From Candidatus Woesearchaeota archaeon (lineage in GTDB: Archaea > Nanobdellota > Nanobdellia > Woesearchaeales > JAFGLG01), in NCBI GenBank assembly GCA_016928155.1, contig JAFGLG010000017.1, positions 62,001-126,000 of the forward strand: a DNA stretch of 64,000 nt, written 5' to 3'. Under the pieces are notes generated by a model. That model did no database searches and had not been told where the DNA came from. It saw nothing but the letters and a program-made list of their open reading frames with translations. This document shows positions 8,645 to 19,400 of the stretch, piece by piece (the first letter of the stretch is position 1; every line of letters starts with the position of its first letter). Made by a program: the position numbers and the translations under genes.

Positions 8645-9577
8645 TCAAGGCAGTATCCTGAATCTCGTGTTTATCATGCCCCACTCTATGAATAGCAGCA
8701 ATAAGGACAGGAATAGCAGGGGCACCTGCAGTTTTATTGGTATGTTCTGTATGTTGAATGACGCTATCTCCATGAATGCTGCTGCCAGGTCTTCTTTGCT
8801 CTCTGCCCTGAAGTATTTGCCGCCTGTCTCAGATGAGATCTTCTTCAGCAATGGCTCATCCAGCATGCTTATTATGTCTATCCCTGCGAATTTTCCTCCC
8901 TGCTCTGTGCCTATCCCTATCGTGTGTACTGCCACATTCTTCCTCCTGGCGAATTCTATGCCGGTGTCTGGGTGCGTTCCGACATTGCTCTGCCCGTCTG
9001 TGAGCAGCACTATCGCCTTGGCATTGTCTGCCCCTTCAAGGAGGTTTGCAGATGTTATTATCGCTTCTCCGAGGTCTGTGCCTCCGCTCGGGCTTATCTC
9101 CATGCCGCGTATCCCGCTGTTGACATTGTTTTTGAGGATTGTCATGTCTGACTCTATTGATGCTGTGCCTGCGAAGCTGACAAGCCCTATATCCGTGTAT
9201 GCACCGATGCTGTCGACAAATATCTGCGCTGTCTCTTTGGCTGCCTCGAACCTGCTCGGGTGGAAATCGTCTGCTATCATGCTTCCTGACGCATCCAGCG
9301 CTATGACATAGGAGAAGTCGCTGACTTTGCCTTCATACCAGAGGACTGCTCCTGCTATGGAGAATATCAGGAAGAAGAGTATGGATAGCCTGAATGCGAG
9401 GAGAGTGTAGTTCTTTGTTATGACTTTCTTGCCTGTCACTCTCTCGAGCGCCTTGTAGTTCGCGAATTTCAGCGCCCTTAGCTGTGTGAATCTGAGGGTC
9501 AGGAAATGGGTGGCTATGAGCAGTGGGATGCTGAGTAGGAACCACAGGTATACGGGATGTGTGAATGTTATCTCCAT
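8645..9577 (-). CDS. VWA-domain membrane protein (BatA-like)
   Basis: 310 residues. Membrane segments lie near 10-27 and 60-80, then a von Willebrand A domain with an intact MIDAS (D95-x-S97-x-S99, later T and D residues), and a last membrane segment near the C-terminus. This is the BatA/BatB topology of the Bacteroides aerotolerance and MoxR-associated families. It is the last gene of the seven-gene operon and overlaps the DUF58 gene by 10 bp. It probably contacts secreted or membrane clients in a metal-dependent way; the client is inferred to be one of the giant surface proteins upstream. Confidence 0.85.
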   Translation of the reverse strand: MEITFTHPVYLWFLLSIPLLIATHFLTLRFTQLRALKFANYKALERVTGKKVITKNYTLLAFRLSILFFLIFSIAGAVLWYEGKVSDFSYVIALDASGSMIADDFHPSRFEAAKETAQIFVDSIGAYTDIGLVSFAGTASIESDMTILKNNVNSGIRGMEISPSGGTDLGEAIITSANLLEGADNAKAIVLLTDGQSNVGTHPDTGIEFARRKNVAVHTIGIGTEQGGKFAGIDIISMLDEPLLKKISSETGGKYFRAESKEDLAAAFMEIASFNIQNIPIKLQVPLLFLSLLLLFIEWGMINTRFRILP

Positions 9578-10464
9578 CTTGCCTGCCTCTCAATGAAGAA
9601 TCTCCTTATCTTCTGGTTGAACGGCTCGTGAGTCTCGAGCACGAGAAGGTCTCCCTTGGATTTTGATATCACACTCTTTACATGCGCGAGGTAGCTCTCG
9701 CTGTCTGTATGATATCTGCTCCTGACCTGGCTTGTGTCTATGAGCATCTGCTGTCCTGTGTTTATGTCTGAGACAATTATCTCTCCTTTCCCCGGAAGCT
9801 CGTAGTCTATCCTGTCGCGTATCATTATGCATATCAGGTCGAATTTCTGTGATAGGAGTTGCATTGCTTCTTCCCAGCTCTTTGACAGGCTCAGGAAGTC
9901 AGAGATGAGTATCAGCATGCTTCCCTGTGGCAGTGCTCTCATTATGAATTTTATTGGATCATCGAAATTGTTCCTGCCTCCGTATAAGTAAGGGTTTGAT
10001 ATATCTTTTGAGAGCAGGAACAGCTGCTGGTTCCCCCTCTTTGGCATCTTGAATGCCTTGACTGTGTCGCTGAACATGATGTATCCTACATTGTTCTGGG
10101 ATTCCAGGCTTGCGAATGCTATGTTCGCTGCGACCTCTGCTGCATATTCACACTTCAGCTTCTCTGCTGTGCCTGTTATCATGCTGTCGCTCACATCTAT
10201 CACGAAGAACACATTCAGGTTCCTCCCTTCCATATACTCTTTTATCAGTGTCTCGCCTGCTCTCAGGCTGGCCTTCCAGTCTATCTTTGAGGCGTCATCC
10301 GCCGGCGTGTATACCCTGTAGTCAGCGAACTCGAGGCCTATGCCTTTGAAGTAGCTCCTGAACTCGCCTTGTATCCCTCCTGCACCGCGGGTTGTCTGTT
10401 TTGTGACAATCTCAAGCTTTTTCAGCAGCGGCTTCAGGTTTATGTTGAGGCTTCTTTCAGTCAT
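9568..10464 (-). CDS. DUF58 protein with VWA-like domain
   Basis: 298 residues with the DUF58 signature region (GLEFADYRVYTPADD, then IDWKASLR, residues 44-68) and a VWA-like core with MIDAS D90-x-S92-x-S94. DUF58 proteins nearly always accompany MoxR ATPases. The ATG overlaps the MoxR stop by 4 bp (ATGA), so the products should be made in matched amounts. It has no clear signal peptide or membrane segment, so it is probably cytoplasmic or membrane-associated. Confidence 0.92.
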   Translation of the reverse strand: MTERSLNINLKPLLKKLEIVTKQTTRGAGGIQGEFRSYFKGIGLEFADYRVYTPADDASKIDWKASLRAGETLIKEYMEGRNLNVFFVIDVSDSMITGTAEKLKCEYAAEVAANIAFASLESQNNVGYIMFSDTVKAFKMPKRGNQQLFLLSKDISNPYLYGGRNNFDDPIKFIMRALPQGSMLILISDFLSLSKSWEEAMQLLSQKFDLICIMIRDRIDYELPGKGEIIVSDINTGQQMLIDTSQVRSRYHTDSESYLAHVKSVISKSKGDLLVLETHEPFNQKIRRFFIERQARWR

Positions 10465-11501
10465 GGTATCGGCACTTTCTCCAGTATCTCATCTATCACA
10501 CTGTCTGAATTTATCCCTTCGCTCTGTCCTTCATAGTTGAGCAGTATCCTGTGTCTGAGCACATCATGCGCTATGGTCTTGACATCATTGGGGGTCACAT
10601 AGTTCCTGTTGTTCATCAGCGCCTCTGCCTTGGCTGCAATGAAGAGACCGATAGATGCCCTGGGAGAGCAACCCCATTCTATGTACTTGCCCATCTTCAG
10701 ATGGTAATTTTTCGGGAATCTTGTTGCATCTACAAGGCTGACAAGATATTGCCTGACCTTGTCATCCATGAATATCTTGTGGACATCTGACTGCATCGCC
10801 AGGAGCTTCTCTTTTGTGAGGATTATTTTCATCTCGGGCTTCTCCAGTCCTTCCAGGGTCATGTTCTTCTCGAGTATCTCCTTTTCCTGGTTTATGTCGG
10901 GGTACATTATGTTCAGCTTGAACAGGAACCTGTCGACCTGTGCCTCCGGGAGGGGATATGTCCCGAGAGATTCTATGGGGTTCTGCGTCGCAAGTACGAA
11001 GAATGGCCTGTCGATGTTGTATGTCTCCTTTCCGATTGTTGCCTGTTTCTCCTGCATGCACTCAAGGAGTGCGGACTGGGCTTTGGGCGGTGCCCTGTTT
11101 ATCTCGTCTGCGAGCACGAAGTTGCTGAAGATCGGACCCTTGACGACATAGAATCCTTTCTTCTCGTCATAAGCCGTGATTCCTGTGATGTCTGTAGGCA
11201 GCAGGTCCGCTGTGAACTGGATCCTCTTGAAGCTGCACCCTGTTACGCTAGCAAGGGTCTTGACAAGGAGTGTCTTGGCTATCCCGGGCACTCCCTCAAG
11301 AAGTACGTTCCCGCTGGCGATCAGCGCCCTGAAAAGGCTGTTCACGACATGATCCTGGCCCACCACTGCTTTTGATATCTCCTCTCTTGCTTTCTGCAGG
11401 TCTTCATTGTATAACTGGCATTTCCCGTTGAACTCTGATTTCTTCTCCCCAGTATTTATTGTCTTGGCTTTTTGCATTATCTGTTTCAGCATTTTGATCA
11501 C
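10461..11501 (-). CDS. MoxR-family AAA+ ATPase
   Basis: 346 residues. Walker A is GVPGIAKT (70-77), Walker B VLADEINR (D132, E133), followed by the ATQNPIE sensor and the TYPLPEAQVDRF block typical of MoxR. MoxR ATPases act as chaperones that activate or assemble protein complexes with VWA partners; examples are methanol dehydrogenase maturation and the RavA-ViaA pair. It sits 8 bp after the helical 246-residue gene and overlaps DUF58 by 4 bp. A few residues before the conserved core (MIKMLKQ) may belong to a later start. Confidence 0.95.
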   Translation of the reverse strand: MIKMLKQIMQKAKTINTGEKKSEFNGKCQLYNEDLQKAREEISKAVVGQDHVVNSLFRALIASGNVLLEGVPGIAKTLLVKTLASVTGCSFKRIQFTADLLPTDITGITAYDEKKGFYVVKGPIFSNFVLADEINRAPPKAQSALLECMQEKQATIGKETYNIDRPFFVLATQNPIESLGTYPLPEAQVDRFLFKLNIMYPDINQEKEILEKNMTLEGLEKPEMKIILTKEKLLAMQSDVHKIFMDDKVRQYLVSLVDATRFPKNYHLKMGKYIEWGCSPRASIGLFIAAKAEALMNNRNYVTPNDVKTIAHDVLRHRILLNYEGQSEGINSDSVIDEILEKVPIP

Positions 11502-11509
11502 CTGTTTGG

Positions 11510-12250
11510 TTATATCCTGATTTTTGCGGCTTTTGACGCCATCTGTCTTATCCTTCCGGACTCTTTCTTCAGCTTTATAACATCATTGTGATTCTCCTCT
11601 ACGAATAAGGATTTTATTCTCTTGATCACTGGTTTTACTGGCTTCCGGGCTTCTTGCTTCTCGGACTTTGTCCTCTCAGTCTCCGGATGCTGTGGCTCTG
11701 GCTCGACTTTTTTCTCTATTGTCTTCTCTGGCCTGATTGCTTTCGGATTCTCAGGCTCGATGGGCATGCTTAGCTTCTCATGGTATCTCTTCATCTCTGT
11801 TTCCTTCTCTCTGGCCTTATCTTCCTGTCTCTCGAGTTCTTTTTTCTCTGCTGTATGGGACGAGCCTGCTGATGTGAGCTTCTCTATTATCCTCTCGAAT
11901 TCTTTTACTAGGTCCTGCAGCTCTTCCTTGGTCACGGATCCCCCGCTGTATCTTTTCTGTGTGAGCGCTCCGGAGAATTCTGTCACGCTCCTGTAGAATA
12001 CCTCGCCCATCCCCTTTGATTTTTTCTGGACAATGCCGGGTATCTCTTCTATTGTGTATTCATGCGGCAGAGCATAGTATTCAGAGAAGAATCTCTTGAC
12101 TATCTGATTGAGTTCTTCGAGCATGTTCTGCGTGTGCAGGTGCTCTGCCTTGTCTATCATTATCTCGCCGAGTATTTTCCTTTTCGCCTGCTTCTGCTGC
12201 TTCTGACGATTCTGACGATTCTGACGATTTTTTGGAGGGGCTTTTTTCAT
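11510..12250 (-). CDS. Helical protein of the MoxR operon, DUF4129-like
   Basis: 246 residues, no signal peptide, probably cytoplasmic. Residues ~30-130 are helical and follow the order seen in DUF4129 domains that accompany MoxR-DUF58: a YTIEE turn, a TEFSGALTQKRYSGG segment, then an EELQDL helix. The rest is a charged K/E/P-rich linker and a basic C-terminal helix. The same helical pattern occurs in the cytoplasmic tail of the 1993-residue protein. The start overlaps the upstream gene by 4 bp (ATGA). The N-terminus encodes NRQ three times from a 9-bp DNA repeat at 12201-12227; a second in-frame ATG at 12160 would exclude it. The family assignment is my inference. Confidence 0.7.
   Translation of the reverse strand: MKKAPPKNRQNRQNRQKQQKQAKRKILGEIMIDKAEHLHTQNMLEELNQIVKRFFSEYYALPHEYTIEEIPGIVQKKSKGMGEVFYRSVTEFSGALTQKRYSGGSVTKEELQDLVKEFERIIEKLTSAGSSHTAEKKELERQEDKAREKETEMKRYHEKLSMPIEPENPKAIRPEKTIEKKVEPEPQHPETERTKSEKQEARKPVKPVIKRIKSLFVEENHNDVIKLKKESGRIRQMASKAAKIRI
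12201..12227 (-). repeat. Three 9-bp tandem repeats (TTCTGACGA)
   Basis: Three exact copies of TTCTGACGA on the plus strand encode an Asn-Arg-Gln triplet three times near the N-terminus of the helical MoxR-operon protein. Such repeats can change copy number by slippage without breaking the frame. Confidence 0.7.
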
Positions 12251-15200
12251 TTTTTCCTGCCTCCGTATCTCCTGTAGATGAAATATCCGGCAATTGATGT
12301 GAGCCCTACCAGCATGAATCCGAACATGAACAGGAGTGAGTTTCCTATAGCATTGAGTATCCTGGGGTTCTGGACCTCTTTCTCAGGTGGCTCAAGCAGG
12401 TAGTTGCACACTGTACGCACCTGTTCGAGCATCTTGTCTGCCTCTTCATAGTTCCCAAGATCTATCTGTTCCTCGGCTCGTTCAAGGACTTCGTTGAGTT
12501 CCAGGCATTTGGGATTCCTTTGGAGCAGGTCTCTTGTGAAAGCGACTTTTGTATTGACAGCTGTCCTGTTGCCTTCTGCCTTCTCGAGGGAGTTTATGTA
12601 TATCTTTGCACTGTCTGAGAATGCGGGGCTGGTCACATTTGCCCTTATGATTATCTCATATGTCCCGAAGATCTTGTATGACTCTATGTACATCTCGGTA
12701 TATTCCTGCTCGTTGACTCCTATCTCGTCGAAGTATGGCTCGCTGAAATATGCTTTTATATCGGGATTCTCTGCCTCAAATGTCAGGTTCACTCCCCTGA
12801 ATGTCTGGTTGCCGTTGTTCTTGATGTATATTGGTGTCATGAATGTGTTGTTCTTGTACATGGTTATGTTGCCCGGATAAAGTATTTTTATTGGCGTGAA
12901 TACCCGCACCTCTTCCCTCTTGAGGCTTGTCCTTGTCACTGTCCTTGTGATTGTCTCTGTCTGGGTCTGGGTCTCATCCTCTACTGGATTGTAGATTATT
13001 GTTATGTTGTTGCTCCATGCGGTCGCATTCCCGTCTGATGCTGTGAAATAAACTGTCTCGACACCGGACCAGTCTGCCTCTGGGAAGATTGAGACCTTGT
13101 TGTTTGAGGTGTTTATCAGTATCTCAAGGTGGACTGCTCCTGACACATTGTAGTGCAGCTCTGTGTTCCCGTCTGCATCATAGAAGAAGTCATCGAGGTC
13201 TATCCATGGGTCGACTATCACATCCTCGTCTCTCGTGAGGTTGCTTATGACGTAATTGACTGTTGCATTGGCTAGTGATGGGCTCTCTCCTGATTCATTT
13301 GATCTGAACAGTAACCGGTATTGGAAGAACTGGTAGCTTGGGCTGTCTATTGCATTGCTTGTCGCATTTCCCGGGTCAGACCAGTCTGTGAAATCTGTTG
13401 TCTCGTATTGTGAGCTCCTTGTCTGGAATGTTATGTTTGTGCCGTTCGGCTCTGAGGATCCCAGATCCATGATCGAGAACCTGAAGTTTCCGTCATCCTC
13501 TACCATGTCGATGATCTCTGATGTGTAGAGCCCGCTCAGGTATGGCGGAGGTGGGTCTGCAAGTTTCATTCTGCCTGATTGGAATGTGAGGTTGATGAAT
13601 GTCCCGTTCTGGAATGATCCTTCTGATAGGTATTCCTTTTTTCCGAATACAGGTGCCCTGTTCACATTCAATACCTCTATATGCCACCAGAAGCTTGTGT
13701 TCTCACCCCACCTGTCAGTTATTGTCACATTGAGTGTATGGTTCCCTTGGGCAAAGTACCCTGGATAGTAATCATACTCTGTGCCATTTATCTGCTTGCT
13801 CTTTCTATCCATTGTCCAGTTATAGCTCAAGGAATCATTGTATGGCAGGTCTGGATCAGTCGCATTTATTATGAAAGTCCAGGTGTCTGTCTCCAGTATT
13901 GTGAGGTTTGTCTCATTTGTCCAGTATGTTCCGTTTGTCGCATTCCACCATAATATCTCAGGAGGATCATTGTAGAACAGGACTTCGAATCTTAATGTAG
14001 TGGTATTTGTTGAATTCCCGTCTGTTACAGATATGTTGACTGTGTGGTTGCCCACTTGTGTTATGTTTGGCGTGAAATTTATCAGCGCCTGCCTGAGCGT
14101 GAGGTTGTATATGCTGATGTTGAACAGGTTTGTCTCATTTATGAAAACATTTGAGAAGTTCAGCGTATCATTCTCCTCGTCTGTCGCATTGAGCACCAGG
14201 AAGAAATTGAACCCTTCATACACTGAATCCCATTCAGGATATGAATCGATTGGCGGGTCGAAATAGGGGGTATCATTGACTGCACTGATGTTCAAGGTGA
14301 AGTTTGTTGAGTTCCAGAGCTCTCCATCTGTCACATTGAGATAGATTGAATAGAGGCCGACTAGCTCCCATCCAGGCGTGAACGATATCAGTCCTGTTGT
14401 CTCGTTTATGGTGAATATGCTTGCATTGCTGTAATAATACAGGTCGTCATTGTCGAAATCATCCGCATCTATGTCATATTCGCACAGGCTGTCCTCTGAG
14501 CAGTTCATCATGCCCGGCACATTTGTGAAATAAGGGGCGTGGTTGTCTGTCACATTAACCAGCACAATCACCTCATCATTGAAGCGCAGGGAATCATTGA
14601 CGCTTATCCTGACATATTCCCAGCCAGTATGGTCTGGTGTGAAGTTGATGAGGCCGGTCGCATATCCTGTGCCTGCCCCGGTTATGTCTGTTATGTTGAA
14701 GTATGTGCTGTTCTCGTAGAATGTTTCTATGTCTAGGTCTGTATCAGAAGCGTTTATGCGGATCGTGTATGTCTTGTTCACTCTTGTTATTATGGGATCA
14801 GGTATCGGCCCCAGCACAGGCGGATCATTCTGGTCTGTTATGTTAAGCAGATATGTGCTGCTGTTCACTGCTCCGTGCGAATCATTGACATATATTCTGA
14901 TTGTATTGAGCCCCACATGGATCTGGCTGGGTGTGAAGCTGAATGTCGCATAGGCGAATGAAGAGTTGACATTGACCTGATTGACGCTGAAATAGCTGAA
15001 GTTGCTGTAGAATGTCATGCTGTCATTGTCGAGGTCTGTCGCATTGACATAGAGGGAATAAAGCGATTTTTCAGGTACTATTTCATCTGGTATCGGGTAA
15101 GGTCTCAGTATTGGTATATTGTTGGCCATTATCTCTAGGTTGAAGCTGATTGTGCTGTTCACTTTGTTGTCATCGACCCATATCCTGACAGTATAATTGC

Positions 15201-16404
15201 CGACTTGGCCGGCTGTGGGTGTGAAGTTTATCAGCCCGCTGGCCGATATGTTGAACAGCCCTGTATGGTTATTGTAGTAGTTCAGCGCAGTATCATCGAC
15301 ATCATAGGCATCTATCTTCAGCAGGAATGGCGCTCCCACAAATGCTGTCTGGTTCGGCACAGGATAAATGTATGGTGCATCATTGACTGGGGTCACGTTC
15401 AATGTCACATTATTGCTTTCTGTTGAATTCATGTAGTCTGATGCGTTGAAAGTCAGTATTATGACACCGAAGAAGTCCTGGTCTGGATAGAATGATACTG
15501 TATGGTTCCATGCACCTGTTTCTGTGATGTTTACCTGCATGTCTGACCCGGCATAGTTTGCTATGTAAGTCAATGGATAATTGTCTGTGTCATTGTCCTT
15601 GAAATAGTCATCAAGGTTGAACACATCTGTCAGGTTTGTGTCTTCTGTCCAGTTGAAGTAGTCAGGGGTTATGTTCTGGTCAAGCCATGGGGGCCTGTTC
15701 ATGTCTGTGACATTGACTCTCCATGTGTAATTGTCAGAAGCGCCATGGCTATCTGTCACCTTGACTGTGATGTTGTGCACCATTGATGCATTGGGTCCTG
15801 CAGAGAGGTAATCTGGTATGTAGGTTGCGTTCAGGCTTGTCGAGTTCAGCACTGTCTCGTTTATCACGCCATCAATATACCATGTGTAGTTGAGTGTGTC
15901 CCCTTCATAGGTAAGCATATCGACATCAATAACAGTGATGTTCATGTATAATGGCTCAAGCTCGTCTATCTCTGTCGTGAAATTGTCTGGGTCTGACTCA
16001 TTGTATGGGCTTACTGAGGTGATGTTTGGTGGATCGTTGATGTTTGTTATGTTGAAACCAATTGTGGCAACTTCACGATCAAATCCTGTCTTATCGCTCA
16101 CATTTATCGCAATTATTGTCACAGCTTTATACCATATTATCACATCATCATTGTTAGGTGTGAAATTCAAGACCCCTGTATCCTCATTTATGGTTAGTGA
16201 AGAGAAAGTGTTATTTTGTATAGCATAAGACACATTGGACTCATCTATGGATACGTTTACGTCATAGCTCCAGGAGACACCTTGTGTGAGATAAAAGACG
16301 GTTCCATGGATAGGGGGACTGAATGTGAATGTGGCTGCGATTACGAAGGGTGCGACTATCACAAGTAGCATCGCATACAGTATCCACCTCTTTTCGGCTA
16401 TCAT
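12247..16404 (-). CDS. Giant surface protein with cadherin/Ig-like repeats and C-terminal anchor
   Basis: 1385 residues. N-terminal signal (WILYAMLLVIVAPFVIAA), then about eight to nine cadherin/putative-Ig-like repeats, each introduced by an NDPP / NRPP / NDAPY-type turn and containing inFTP and DDYF..D motifs. A T-rich stretch (about 1135-1150), a CARDB/NEW3-like beta domain, a short helical hairpin with two Cys, and a membrane segment near 1355-1378 ending in RRYGGRKK follow. There are very many N-x-S/T sequons, consistent with AglB-type glycosylation. Second large gene of the operon, overlapping both neighbours by 4 bp. A surface adhesion or S-layer-associated role is inferred. Confidence 0.85.
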   Translation of the reverse strand: MIAEKRWILYAMLLVIVAPFVIAATFTFSPPIHGTVFYLTQGVSWSYDVNVSIDESNVSYAIQNNTFSSLTINEDTGVLNFTPNNDDVIIWYKAVTIIAINVSDKTGFDREVATIGFNITNINDPPNITSVSPYNESDPDNFTTEIDELEPLYMNITVIDVDMLTYEGDTLNYTWYIDGVINETVLNSTSLNATYIPDYLSAGPNASMVHNITVKVTDSHGASDNYTWRVNVTDMNRPPWLDQNITPDYFNWTEDTNLTDVFNLDDYFKDNDTDNYPLTYIANYAGSDMQVNITETGAWNHTVSFYPDQDFFGVIILTFNASDYMNSTESNNVTLNVTPVNDAPYIYPVPNQTAFVGAPFLLKIDAYDVDDTALNYYNNHTGLFNISASGLINFTPTAGQVGNYTVRIWVDDNKVNSTISFNLEIMANNIPILRPYPIPDEIVPEKSLYSLYVNATDLDNDSMTFYSNFSYFSVNQVNVNSSFAYATFSFTPSQIHVGLNTIRIYVNDSHGAVNSSTYLLNITDQNDPPVLGPIPDPIITRVNKTYTIRINASDTDLDIETFYENSTYFNITDITGAGTGYATGLINFTPDHTGWEYVRISVNDSLRFNDEVIVLVNVTDNHAPYFTNVPGMMNCSEDSLCEYDIDADDFDNDDLYYYSNASIFTINETTGLISFTPGWELVGLYSIYLNVTDGELWNSTNFTLNISAVNDTPYFDPPIDSYPEWDSVYEGFNFFLVLNATDEENDTLNFSNVFINETNLFNISIYNLTLRQALINFTPNITQVGNHTVNISVTDGNSTNTTTLRFEVLFYNDPPEILWWNATNGTYWTNETNLTILETDTWTFIINATDPDLPYNDSLSYNWTMDRKSKQINGTEYDYYPGYFAQGNHTLNVTITDRWGENTSFWWHIEVLNVNRAPVFGKKEYLSEGSFQNGTFINLTFQSGRMKLADPPPPYLSGLYTSEIIDMVEDDGNFRFSIMDLGSSEPNGTNITFQTRSSQYETTDFTDWSDPGNATSNAIDSPSYQFFQYRLLFRSNESGESPSLANATVNYVISNLTRDEDVIVDPWIDLDDFFYDADGNTELHYNVSGAVHLEILINTSNNKVSIFPEADWSGVETVYFTASDGNATAWSNNITIIYNPVEDETQTQTETITRTVTRTSLKREEVRVFTPIKILYPGNITMYKNNTFMTPIYIKNNGNQTFRGVNLTFEAENPDIKAYFSEPYFDEIGVNEQEYTEMYIESYKIFGTYEIIIRANVTSPAFSDSAKIYINSLEKAEGNRTAVNTKVAFTRDLLQRNPKCLELNEVLERAEEQIDLGNYEEADKMLEQVRTVCNYLLEPPEKEVQNPRILNAIGNSLLFMFGFMLVGLTSIAGYFIYRRYGGRKK

Positions 16405-19400
16405 TCTGGCTGGCCCTCCTCCAGTCTTGTTATCTTCTCATGTGCTGACTTCAGGGATTCATAGGATGCTGTCCTTTCATCCTTGTTCATCTTCTTGTAT
16501 ATGTCGTTTGCCGCTTCGTATGATCTCCTGAGATTCTCCAGCTCTGATACCCCTATCTTCTTTGTCTTGATTGCTGTGTTTATCTTCCTGATCCTGATGT
16601 TGAAAGCCTGTATCCCCTTTGAGACTTTCCTGCGTCTTTCAATCTCTCTCAGTTTTTTAAATATTTCTTCTTTATCCTTGAGCGGGGTCTCATATGCCTC
16701 ATTCTGCTCCTTGGCAGGCACATCCACTGAACTTGTCACTATCTTCCTTATGTTCTCAAAGAATTCCTTGAGCTCCCCGCCATCTGTCTGCTTCTTTCCA
16801 TAGACCTTGTCATTGAGTTTCAGGATATAATGGGTTATCAGGTCTTTTAGGAGTATGTTGTCTATGTTCCTCCTAGCATCGTCTATCATCTCTTCAAGGG
16901 TCGATGAATATTTGGTGTCGAATACCTCTTTCATGAAAACTCTCAGGATATAGGCGAGGGTCTCCAGCTTGTCGACGGCACTCTTCTCTTCCAGCTCTGT
17001 CACCCTGACTGCCTGGAGTATGATGAATCCGAAGTCATCTTTCCTCTTTGCTGCCGCTGGGAACCATCTCAGTATATTATAGAGCAGGTCAGGCAGGTAC
17101 TTGCCGTAGTATTTGTAGAAGAGGTATCCGGCAAGCAGGCACAGCGCCAGTATGATCAGGAGCCACCATAATATGACCCACATTATCATCATGGGCTGCT
17201 CATAAAGTCTCTTTGGCGGGCATGGGCCTCCCACATCTATCCCTGTCTCGCCCTGGTTCTGTATGCCGTCATGGCAAGTCGGACATGGAGGGCATGGCCC
17301 ACCGCAGTCTGTCCTTTCCTCTCCTTGGTTCTTGATTCCATCCCTGCATAATGGGCATGGAGGGCATGGCCCTCCGCAATCGATTCCCTGTTCTGCGCCA
17401 TTATGGATCCCGTCATTGCAAGTCGGGCATGGAGAGCATGGCCCACCGCAGTCTATGCCTGTCTCGCCATGGTTCTGTATGCCGTCATGGCATGTCGGCT
17501 CATAGATGCATTCTCTTGTGAGGTTTGGCTGGAGTATTGGACTTTCGCAGTTGTTTATGTCAGTGCAGACCCTTATCTGTATTCCGCTTGGCAGGCATTC
17601 TGACCATGCATTGCAGGTCCAGTTGACAGTGCACCACTTGGAAGGCCTGTCCGGGCTTCCCCCTCCGCCTCCGCCTCCCCCGCCTCCTGGACTGGGGCGT
17701 GGATCTGGCATATCCATTACTTTCAGCATCACCTGGTTCGAGTAGACGAACTCTCCGTAGGGGTCTTCTGCCCTGAATGTGACCAGCCTGATGCCGAACC
17801 AGTTCGGTTCGGGTGTGAAAGTCAGCACATGGTATTGGTTCATTGATATTGTTATCTTGTCTATGTAGCTCCATGTGTATACCAGCGGGTCCCCGTCAGG
17901 ATCTGCGAAATAGTCATCTAGGTCGAGCCCTGTCAGCGATGTGTCTTCTTTCCATATCTGGTCTGGTATCGGCTGTATAAGATAAGGTGGGTTATTGAAA
18001 ATTGATCCGAGCTCGCAGCTGTCCAGGCACCTGTAGACCCCTGAATCATTGAGGTTGCTGCACATGAATATGGACTGCCTTGCTGACGTGGAATCCATAT
18101 CAGCATCGTCTGTTACTGTCACATCGAATCTGATAACCTCGCTGGTGATGTTTGTGTTGAGTATGTCGCCGATAGGCACTTCTCCGGTGCATGATACCAT
18201 CTTATTGTCTCCGGTTAGGTTATTCATGGGCACAGTCTCGCTCTTTATGTAGGTCTCATTGAGATGATAGAATTTCACGAGACATCCGGTGCTTGTTGTG
18301 AACCCGTTTGAGCTGTTGAAATTTACCCCGATGCCAAGCAGCTGTTCAGATGAGAAGTGCATCCTGTCCGGGTAGTTTGTGTATGCATAGTAAGGGCTTG
18401 ACTGGTACGGCCCGCGGACGACTGTTATGTTGTATGATCCGCTCGCAGAGTTGCCCACACCGTCATACACGACATAGCTTATGTTCCATGTCCCGTCAGG
18501 GAAAGGGTATTCCATTGAGCAGTCATCGACGATATAGACCTCTCCGGAGATGTTTATCTCGCAGTAGTCTATTCCTGTATTGTAGGTCCGGTTGTCCGTC
18601 ACATTGATCACGATTTCCTGGCTTGCTCCGTAAAGGACTGTGCCTGGAGGAGGTTCTACTGATGTGACAAGCGGCGGCTCGTTTTCTGTGACATAGATCG
18701 TTGAGTCCCAATAGGCGACATTGCCCTCCACAGAGACTGTTATCCTTAGCTCATGCAGCCCTATCTCGGTTGCGTTCACTGCTGCAGATAGGTCAAGATC
18801 CCCTTCGAACCCGGAGGGGTTTTCTAGCTGGATTGTGTTGTTGTTGACAAGCTTGATGAATCCTGTTGTCGTTCCATACATGTAGGTGTTGTTCTCGTTC
18901 GGCTCGCTGTTTATCTGGCTTATCGGGTAGTGGACATGCCCTATCAGGATGAGGACAGTCCCGTTGAATTCTATGTCCATGAACTCAGCTGTGAGGTTAT
19001 TCCCCAGAGTGACGACCTGGTCATGGGTCACATTGACTCCGACTATTGTGTCAGTTACATTTGTGGGGGTTATGCCAAGGCACACGAGTGCCATGTTGCA
19101 TTCTGTATCTCCGCAGTCTGATAGCCCGTCGCCGTCATTGTCAAGGCCGTCATTGCAGAACTCGGCCGGCCCGTAATAGCATTCTGCGCAGTCCATGTCA
19201 TCGCAGTCTGTGAATCCGTCATGGTCATTGTCAAGGCCGTCTGAACAGTCTGTCTCTGTGACACCGCACAGCCTTCCGTCAGGACCCACCTGACCATAGC
19301 AGTCTGCATCATCGCAGTCTGCTGCGCCGTCTGCATCATTGTCCGATGAGTCTGCGCATGAGTCGATTGATATGTTCTCTTGATACGGGCATGGATAGCA

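Noticed and set aside
17640-17700. CCTCCGCCTCC run as a possible regulatory repeat
   Set aside because: It encodes the glycine run of the 1993-residue protein and needs no other explanation.
17720-17740. GGTTCGA-like word as a tRNA T-loop
   Set aside because: Lies inside a coding region and no cloverleaf or CCA-end context surrounds it; no tRNA was found anywhere in the window.
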